Of a stretch of DNA of 64,000 nt, positions 60,997 to 64,000 are shown piece by piece. A model generated the notes under the pieces. The model had not been told where the DNA came from. It was given only the letters and a program-made list of their open reading frames with translations, and did not search any database. Each line of letters begins with the position of its first letter. The stretch's first letter is position 1. This stretch comes from Limnohabitans sp. Jir72 (GTDB lineage: Bacteria; Pseudomonadota; Gammaproteobacteria; Burkholderiales; Burkholderiaceae_C), in the NCBI RefSeq assembly GCF_003063575.1, contig NZ_NESC01000001.1:186001-250000 (forward strand), read 5' to 3'. The translations under genes and the position numbers were made by a program.

Positions 60997-62483
60997 GCAG
61001 GGCGACCGGCCCTCGCTGGCACCTTGGCCTTGGCCTTGGCCTTGGCCAGCAAATAGTGCATCAGCAAGGCCACAGGGCGACCCGTTGCGCCTTTGGCAGC
61101 GCCGCTCTTCCAAGCGGTACCGGCAATGTCGAGATGAGCCCAAGGGTATTTATGGGCAAAGCGCTGCAAAAACTTGGCGGCGGTCACCGCCCCTGCAGCC
61201 CTGCCCGCCACGTTGGCAACATCCGCAAAACGGGTCTTCAAACCTTCGGCGTAGGGGTCGTCCATTGGCATGCGCCAGCACAAGTCGCCCGAGCGGTCAC
61301 CGGCTTGCTGCAGCTGCAGCGCCAATTCATCGTCACTGCTGAAAAGGCCAGAACGCACGCCCCCCAAGGCAATCACGCACGCGCCGGTCAAAGTCGCAAC
61401 ATCGATCACGCATTGCGGCTTGAAACGCTCAGCGTAGGTCAAAGCATCGCACAGCACCAAACGCCCTTCAGCGTCGGTGTTGAGGATCTCAATGGTCTGC
61501 CCGCTCATGCTGGTGACGACATCGCCGGGTTTGATCGCCAAACCATCGGGCATGTTTTCGGTGGCCGGAATCAGCCCGACCACGTTGATGGCAGGCTTCA
61601 ATTCACCCAAGGCTTTGAACACCCCCAAAACACTTGCGGCACCGCTCATGTCGTATTTCATTTCATCCATTTCGGCAGCAGGCTTCATCGAAATGCCGCC
61701 GGTGTCGAATGTGATGCCTTTGCCCACCAGAACAACCGGCGACTGTGAGCTTGCCGCACCGTTGTAACGCATGACGATGAAGCGCAAAGGCTCGGCCGCC
61801 CCTTGAGCCACCGCCAAAAATGCGCCCATGCCCAATTTGGCAACATCTTGGGGGCCAAGCACCTCGCATTTGAACGACGGGCCTTTGGCCAAGGCCTTGG
61901 CCGCTTGCGCCAGCATGGTGGGTGTAGCGTGATTGGCTGGCCGATTGGCCCACTCCTTGGCCAGCTCCACACCTGCGATCAGGGCTTGGGCCTGCGCAAG
62001 CGCCATGCACAACTCCGAGCTGACTTCGGCGGCACTGAATAAGACCTGCTTCAAGGTCCTGTGATGGGGTTTGCTGAGCGTGGTGGTGTAGCTGTAGCTC
62101 GCTTGTGCCAGCGCAGACGCAGCAGCATCCAGGCCGCTGGCAGACCATTCACCCGCCAAATAAACACCCAGCTTTTTGGCCTTGCTCGCCTTCAATGCAC
62201 TCCAAGCGGCCAGCATGGCACTGCGAATTTGGTCTGGCGTGTTGTCTTGCGAGCACACGACAGCCACATGGCGAGCCTTGATGCCCGCTTGACCGTACAT
62301 GGCCAAAACAGCCCCCGCCTTGAGCTCCAAATCACCGGCTTGAACGGCTTGACTGACCAGGGTCGACAGAGGGTCTTTTTCTGAAGGCGTCGCTGCAGTT
62401 TGCGCGGGCCAAAGAACAATCAAAGCATCAAGATCATCACGAATGACACGAGACAGGGCGCGTTTTTGGATTTCGAAGTTCAT
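60993..62483 (-). CDS. pepA: Leucyl aminopeptidase (M17)
   Basis: Cytosol aminopeptidase (496 aa), zinc/manganese hexamer removing N-terminal residues. VGKGITFDTGGISMKP, the metal motif NTDAEGRLVLCDAL and catalytic Arg within it are clear. The C terminus holds a KAKAKAKV run encoded by a TTGGCC-type hexamer repeat on the plus strand (61020-61046), beyond the usual end. Divergent from lptF, with only 23 bp between starts. Confidence 0.95.
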   Translation of the reverse strand: MNFEIQKRALSRVIRDDLDALIVLWPAQTAATPSEKDPLSTLVSQAVQAGDLELKAGAVLAMYGQAGIKARHVAVVCSQDNTPDQIRSAMLAAWSALKASKAKKLGVYLAGEWSASGLDAAASALAQASYSYTTTLSKPHHRTLKQVLFSAAEVSSELCMALAQAQALIAGVELAKEWANRPANHATPTMLAQAAKALAKGPSFKCEVLGPQDVAKLGMGAFLAVAQGAAEPLRFIVMRYNGAASSQSPVVLVGKGITFDTGGISMKPAAEMDEMKYDMSGAASVLGVFKALGELKPAINVVGLIPATENMPDGLAIKPGDVVTSMSGQTIEILNTDAEGRLVLCDALTYAERFKPQCVIDVATLTGACVIALGGVRSGLFSSDDELALQLQQAGDRSGDLCWRMPMDDPYAEGLKTRFADVANVAGRAAGAVTAAKFLQRFAHKYPWAHLDIAGTAWKSGAAKGATGRPVALLMHYLLAKAKAKAKVPARAGRPA

Positions 62484-62506
62484 AATTCAGTTTTTCCTTC
62501 CCGCCA

Positions 62507-63616
62507 ATGTTATTCCATTCCACTTTACGCAAGGACCTGGCTCGCAATTTCGGAGCCACGCTGGTGATTTTGATCACCATCGTGATGACCGTCATTCTGA
62601 TCCGCACCTTGGGTCAAGCCAGCCGCGGCAGCGTCAACCCCTCGGAAGTCATGCTGATCATGGGCTTCAGTGTGTTGAGCCAGATGACCACCATCGTCAC
62701 CCTCAGTTTGTTCATAGCGGTGGTCTCCACCCTCTCGCGCATGTACAGCGACAGCGAAATGGTGATCTGGTTTTCCAGTGGCCAGGGCCTGGCCCATTTC
62801 GTCAGGCCCTTGTTGCACTTTGCCTGGCCGATTTTGCTCATGATCGTTTTGCTGGCCTTGTTTGCCTGGCCCTGGAGCAACTTGCAACTGCAAGAGCTGG
62901 AAAGCCGCTTCGAGCAACGCAACGACCTTGAACGCGTAGCCCCAGGACAATTCCAAGAGTCCGCAGGCGGAAAACGCGTATTTTTCATCGACAAAGACAG
63001 TCCGAACAACCGTTTTGGCAACCATGTGTTCGTCTCCAGCCTGGAAGACGGCACGGAAACCGTCACCACCGCCCAACAAGGCCGCATCGATATGGTGCGC
63101 AACGAACGCTTTCTGATGCTGGACAAAGGCCAGCAATGGCTGACCAACCTGCAGACAGGCGAGACCCGGTTGACCCAATTTGAGCACTATGAAGTCTTGG
63201 TCGATGCCAACGCCACATCGGACACCAAATCACTGAGCAGCCGACACGCCGACAGCTGGACTTTATTCAACAACCCGACACGCGAGAACTTGGGCGAGCT
63301 CGGCTGGCGACTGGGTCTGGGTCTGGCCGCCATCAACTTGGTGCTGATGGCCCTGGCCGTGTCTGCCATCAACCCTCGGGTCGGTCGCAGTTACCACCTG
63401 GGCTTGGCGCTGTTCATCTTCATCGCTTACTACAACATGCTCAACGTGGGCCAGAGCTGGGTCACCACAGGGCGTGTCACGTTCGCATCGTTCATGTTGG
63501 TGCTGCATGGCAGCGTGTTCGCCATCGCCATCACGTGGCTTTATGCCCGCCACATGAACTGGTCTTGGCGTGCACTTTTGACCCGGCGTGAACACACCGC
63601 CAAGGTGATCGCATGA
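62507..63616 (+). CDS. lptF: LPS export permease LptF
   Basis: Inner-membrane permease (369 aa) of the LptB2FG complex. Six helices with a periplasmic jellyroll between the third and fourth; MLFHSTLRKDLARNFGATLV.. matches the LptF start. No Shine-Dalgarno is visible before ATG. It overlaps lptG by 4 nt. Confidence 0.95.
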   Translation: MLFHSTLRKDLARNFGATLVILITIVMTVILIRTLGQASRGSVNPSEVMLIMGFSVLSQMTTIVTLSLFIAVVSTLSRMYSDSEMVIWFSSGQGLAHFVRPLLHFAWPILLMIVLLALFAWPWSNLQLQELESRFEQRNDLERVAPGQFQESAGGKRVFFIDKDSPNNRFGNHVFVSSLEDGTETVTTAQQGRIDMVRNERFLMLDKGQQWLTNLQTGETRLTQFEHYEVLVDANATSDTKSLSSRHADSWTLFNNPTRENLGELGWRLGLGLAAINLVLMALAVSAINPRVGRSYHLGLALFIFIAYYNMLNVGQSWVTTGRVTFASFMLVLHGSVFAIAITWLYARHMNWSWRALLTRREHTAKVIA

Positions 63617-64000
63617 AAACCGTTCGTCGACTGCTGTACCGCGAAATCATCACGGCCGTTGCTTTTGTGGCGGTAGGCTTTTTGGCCTTGTTCATGTTTT
63701 TCGATTTGGTCGATGAGTTGCAATCCGTCGCACGGCATGCATCGCAGGGGTATCAGCTGCAACAAGCGCTGCTCTACATCGCACTCAAGACGCCCGAGCA
63801 CTTGTACCAGTTGCTGCCCCTGTCAGTGCTGATCGGGTGCATTTTTGTCATGGCCCGGCTCGCGCAAAGCTCCGAATACACCATCTTGCGCACAGGCGGA
63901 CTGGACCCCCTGCGGGCTTTGGGCACTTTGCTGCAACTGGGGCTGGCACTTGTCGCATTGACCTTTGTCATCGGAGATTACGTGGCCCCCTGGGCAGACC
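63613..64000 (+). CDS. lptG: LPS export permease LptG, N-terminal part
   Basis: Partial gene cut by the right edge (about 129 codons). MKTVRRLLYREIITAVAFVA begins the first helix, and YQLLPLSVLIGCIFVMARLA gives the second. ATG overlaps the lptF stop (ATGA). Together they form the permease dimer of the LPS transporter. Confidence 0.93.
   Translation, partial: MKTVRRLLYREIITAVAFVAVGFLALFMFFDLVDELQSVARHASQGYQLQQALLYIALKTPEHLYQLLPLSVLIGCIFVMARLAQSSEYTILRTGGLDPLRALGTLLQLGLALVALTFVIGDYVAPWAD

Noticed and set aside
61020..61046. TTGGCC-like hexamer repeat at the pepA end
   Set aside because: It codes for KAKAKAK near the C terminus; too short and in frame to call a regulatory or phase-variable tract without strain comparison.

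Overview
The window is a chromosomal segment of a betaproteobacterium, most likely family Comamonadaceae (Limnohabitans/Rhodoferax-like). Reasons: a Bug-type tripartite tricarboxylate receptor, the gene orders rimP-nusA-infB-rbfA-truB-typA, tmk-holB-tatD, ratA-rnfH next to smpB and pepA-holC next to lptFG, a LivJ-type binding protein, and generally GC-rich coding sequence. The genus is inference from gene content; no search was possible.

Layout. 1-7.1 kb: end of dapC, a Bug receptor, ygfZ, then mltG-tmk-holB-tatD-ankyrin gene. 7.3-12.3 kb: a secreted CigR/RcnB-like protein, LD-carboxypeptidase, an in-frame fusion of tRNA deaminase TadA to a haloalkane-dehalogenase-like hydrolase, a PaiB-type flavin protein preceded by the 26-codon remnant of a VOC gene, and an SMP-30-type propeller protein. 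12.4-22.7 kb: an accessory cell-surface locus. It has a small exported peptide with a C39 leader-like motif behind a near-consensus promoter, then a GT4/RgpF glycosyltransferase, a periplasmic C39 peptidase, a FapF-like outer-membrane barrel, a TPR-GT41-GT61 glycosyltransferase, APS kinase, a sulfotransferase remnant, a Stf0 sulfotransferase and a GT2 glycosyltransferase. 22.8-26.5 kb: guaA and guaB, separated by an MntA antitoxin gene and a truncated HepT. 26.5-48.2 kb: housekeeping genes (methyltransferase, rnfH-ratA, smpB, enoyl-CoA hydratase, EamA transporter, typA-truB-rbfA-infB-nusA-rimP, yejABEF peptide transporter, fabI, basic amino-acid decarboxylase).

48.4-58.9 kb: a ~10.45 kb integrative element in a tRNA-Ser(GGA) gene, bounded by a 16-bp direct repeat of the tRNA 3' end. 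It carries a P4-type integrase, a serine recombinase, a possible HUH protein, an AlpA-AAA module, several unrecognised proteins and three AT-rich cargo genes. 59-64 kb: livJ-type gene, pepA-holC-small ORF, and lptF with the start of lptG.

How parts may work together. The surface locus reads as one pathway: the C39 peptidase and barrel resemble FapD/FapF of amyloid export, the glycosyltransferases could build a glycan, CysC could make PAPS and Stf0 could use it, so a sulfated glycoconjugate or glycosylated secreted peptide is the best guess. This is inference from domains and neighbourhood. The other strong points are the TadA-dehalogenase fusion and the element with its unidentified AT-rich cargo.
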